Shown: positions 15,466 through 18,294 of the stretch, one piece after another
Layout of the letters: each line of letters opens with the position of its first letter
Numbering within the stretch: the first letter of the stretch is position 1
Origin: Cellvibrionaceae bacterium
GTDB taxonomy: Bacteria > Pseudomonadota > Gammaproteobacteria > Pseudomonadales > Cellvibrionaceae
Assembly: GCA_021151525.1 (NCBI GenBank)
Contig: JAGKXD010000099.1
Location: 1 to 18,294, forward strand
Reading direction: 5' to 3'
Length of the DNA: 18,294 bases
Program-made: the position numbers and the translations under genes
Notes under the pieces: model-generated
Told to the model about the DNA's origin: nothing
The model's input: the letters and a program-made list of their open reading frames with translations, nothing else
Database searches by the model: none

Positions 15466-15521
15466 GAAATTAATAAATTGAAGCTAGTAAAACGCTAGCC
15501 AATTAAAAGTAGGAACAAATT

Positions 15522-16961
15522 ATGTCTGAAAAATTTGATGTGATAGTTATCGGCTCAGGCCCTGCGGGTTATGTTGCCGCTATCCGTGCCGCGCAATTAG
15601 GTTTGAAAACCGCGTGTGTTGAGAAGTGGAAAAACGAAGAAGGCAAGGGCGTTAACGGCGGCACTTGCTTGAACGTAGGTTGCATTCCTTCTAAAGCATT
15701 GCTCGATAGCTCTTACAAATACCACGAAGCAAAAGATGATTTTGCAGTACACGGTATCACTGCATCAGGCGTAGAAATTAATGTTCCTTCGATGATTGCG
15801 CGTAAAAACCAAATCATCAAAAACTTGACTGGTGGTATTGCTGGTTTGTTTAAAGCAAACGGCGTAACCAGCTTGTTTGGTACTGGTAAATTGTTGGCTG
15901 GCAAAAAAGTTGAAGTGACTGACTTTGAAGGCAAAGTAACTGTTTATGATTCAGAGAACGTAATTCTCGCTTCCGGTTCTAACCCAATCAATATTCCACC
16001 AGCTCCTGTTGATAACGATGTAATTGTTAACTCAACCGGCGCATTGGAATTCTCTGAAGTTCCAAAACGTTTGGGCGTAATCGGCGCGGGCGTAATTGGT
16101 TTGGAATTGGGTTCTGTTTGGAATCGTTTGGGTTCTAAAGTGACTGTGTTGGAAGCTCTCGATAGTTTCCTTGCAATCATGGATCAACAAATCGCAAAAG
16201 AAACCCAAAAAATCCTCACTAAACAAGGTTTGGATATTCGCACTAGCTCACGTGTTACTGGCTCAAAAGTAAACGGTAAAGAAGTGACTGTGACTTATTT
16301 GGACAAAGATGGCAAAGAACAACAAGAAACTTTCGATAAGTTGATCGTTTGTGTTGGTCGTCGTCCATTCACTGAAAATCTTTTGGCTGGCGACAGCGGC
16401 GTTAATTTGGATGAGCGTGGCTTCATTTTCGTTAACGAATTCTGCGCAACCAATGCTCCAGGCGTTTGGGCAATCGGCGACGTAGTTCGTGGCCCAATGC
16501 TCGCTCACAAAGGTTCTGAAGAAGGTGTGATGGTTGCTGAGCGCATTGCGGGTCAAAAATCGCAAATGAACTACGACATTATTCCTAACGTTATTTACAC
16601 CCATCCAGAAGTTGCTGCAGTTGGTAAAACTGAAGAGCAAGTTAAAGCGTCTGGTGAACCATACAACGTTGGTACTTTCCCATTCGCTGCTTCTGGCCGT
16701 GCGATGGCAGCTAACGAAACTCAAGGTTTGGTAAAAATTATTGCTCACGCAGTAACTGATCGCATTCTTGGTGCTCACATTGTTGGCCCAAGCGCTGCAG
16801 ATTTGGTTCAACAAGTTGCGATTGCAATGGAGTTCGGTTCAAGTGCAGAAGATTTAGGCATGATGGTGTTTGGTCACCCAACCTTGTCTGAAACTATTCA
16901 CGAAGCAGCATTGGCGGTGCATGGTCATGCCATTCACATCGCCAACAAGAAGAAGCGCTAA
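15522..16961 (+). CDS. lpd: Dihydrolipoyl dehydrogenase (E3)
   Basis: Lpd reoxidises the dihydrolipoyl groups of 2-oxoglutarate dehydrogenase and usually also of pyruvate dehydrogenase and glycine cleavage, reducing NAD. The 479 residues are close to the Pseudomonas Lpd-Glc type. The FAD motif GSGPAGYVAA is at 11-20. The redox disulfide is Cys49-Cys54 in GGTCLNVGCIP. The NAD-binding motif GVIGAGVIGLELGS follows in the middle. The second FAD motif (AIGDVVRG) and the C-terminal interface with the active-site pair His452/Glu457 (HPTLSE) are present. The ATG at 15522 has AGGA 7 bases upstream. A terminator separates it from sucB, in keeping with a shared E3 that must be made in different amount from E1 and E2. 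Nothing in Lpd itself obviously compensates for the shortened SucB. Confidence 0.98.
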   Translation: MSEKFDVIVIGSGPAGYVAAIRAAQLGLKTACVEKWKNEEGKGVNGGTCLNVGCIPSKALLDSSYKYHEAKDDFAVHGITASGVEINVPSMIARKNQIIKNLTGGIAGLFKANGVTSLFGTGKLLAGKKVEVTDFEGKVTVYDSENVILASGSNPINIPPAPVDNDVIVNSTGALEFSEVPKRLGVIGAGVIGLELGSVWNRLGSKVTVLEALDSFLAIMDQQIAKETQKILTKQGLDIRTSSRVTGSKVNGKEVTVTYLDKDGKEQQETFDKLIVCVGRRPFTENLLAGDSGVNLDERGFIFVNEFCATNAPGVWAIGDVVRGPMLAHKGSEEGVMVAERIAGQKSQMNYDIIPNVIYTHPEVAAVGKTEEQVKASGEPYNVGTFPFAASGRAMAANETQGLVKIIAHAVTDRILGAHIVGPSAADLVQQVAIAMEFGSSAEDLGMMVFGHPTLSETIHEAALAVHGHAIHIANKKKR

Positions 16962-17012
16962 GTAGAAAGTCACCTTAGTAAACAAGAGTCCCAGAGAGTT
17001 CTCACACCAGGC

Positions 17013-17084
17013 GGCGGCTGACTCATAAGGTCAGTTCGCCATCGATAACCCCAGTTGACATGTCCACTTCATAAGCATGTTCAA
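17013..17084 (+). promoter_or_regulatory. Structured leader upstream of sucC
   Basis: Two hairpins can form in the 145-base lpd-sucC gap. The first has GGCG (17013-17016) and CTGAC (17018-17022) pairing with GTCAG (17030-17034) and CGCC (17037-17040). The second has TTGACATG (17055-17062) pairing with CATGTTCAA (17076-17084) with one bulged base. No T tract follows either. No terminator separates lpd from sucC, so read-through is likely. Candidate cis-regulatory RNA motifs ahead of sucC have been published for gammaproteobacteria; I cannot tell by eye whether this is one. Confidence 0.4.
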
Positions 17085-17106
17085 CTTCGTCAAATGGAAC
17101 AACACC

Positions 17107-18273
<1,167 letters not shown>

Positions 18274-18285
18274 GGGGCGAAGAAC

Positions 18286-18294
18286 ATGAGCGTT
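18286..18294 (+). CDS. sucD: Succinyl-CoA synthetase alpha subunit, first three codons only
   Basis: After the sucC stop comes AAGGGGCGAAGAAC and an ATG, then AGC GTT, reading MSV at the window edge. Pseudomonas SucD begins MSVLI, and sucD follows sucC in this order in most gammaproteobacteria. The call rests on position and these three codons only. Confidence 0.75.

Noticed and set aside
17055..17083. Sigma-70 promoter for sucC from the perfect TTGACA at 17055-17060
   Set aside because: The hexamer at correct spacing (TGTTCA) is a very poor -10, and the TTGACA is better explained as one arm of a leader hairpin.
17077..17106. Upstream start for sucC at 17077
   Set aside because: The family begins at MNLHEY (17107). 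The extra ten residues are unlike homologues and no ribosome site precedes that ATG.

Overview
The window is a chromosomal segment from a gammaproteobacterium. Protein sequences resemble Pseudomonas and Cellvibrio-type organisms most closely. The gene order (gltA divergent from sdhCDAB-sucAB-lpd-sucCD) is the one known from Pseudomonas and relatives, and base composition is moderate, well below that of typical Pseudomonas. I favour a Cellvibrionaceae-like bacterium; this is inference from remembered sequences, not from a search.

Layout. Positions 1-1660 hold an outer-membrane porin gene on the + strand, behind a well-matched sigma-54 type -24/-12 element and closed by a strong hairpin terminator. 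Positions 1757-5944 (- strand) hold a very large, unrecognised membrane protein built of two similar halves. Each half has an export signal, a periplasmic domain and a membrane bundle, and a stretch that reads like the start of a TonB-dependent receptor plug sits between them. Positions 6155-7435 (- strand) encode citrate synthase with its own terminator. A 672-base divergent control region follows (7436-8107). From 8108 to the end the + strand carries the rest of an almost complete TCA-cycle cluster: succinate dehydrogenase (sdhC, D, A, B), 2-oxoglutarate dehydrogenase E1 and E2 (sucA, sucB), E3 (lpd), succinyl-CoA synthetase beta (sucC) and the first three codons of the alpha subunit (sucD).

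How it works together. GltA makes citrate. SucA, SucB and Lpd convert 2-oxoglutarate to succinyl-CoA. SucCD converts succinyl-CoA to succinate while making nucleoside triphosphate. SdhCDAB oxidises succinate to fumarate and reduces quinone. The cluster is not one smooth transcript. Hairpins whose loops contain the stop codon sit at the ends of sdhB and sucA, a strong intrinsic terminator separates sucB from lpd, and structured leaders precede lpd and sucC.

The points most worth following are: (1) SucB is only 314 residues and passes almost directly from the lipoyl domain to the catalytic domain, so the linker and the E3-binding peripheral-subunit-binding domain are absent; (2) a TonB-receptor plug-like segment lies inside the large inner-membrane protein; (3) an inverted repeat of identical core and spacing (TTAGC-N11-GCTAA) precedes both sucA and lpd. 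No tRNA, rRNA, CRISPR array, insertion sequence or phage gene was seen.
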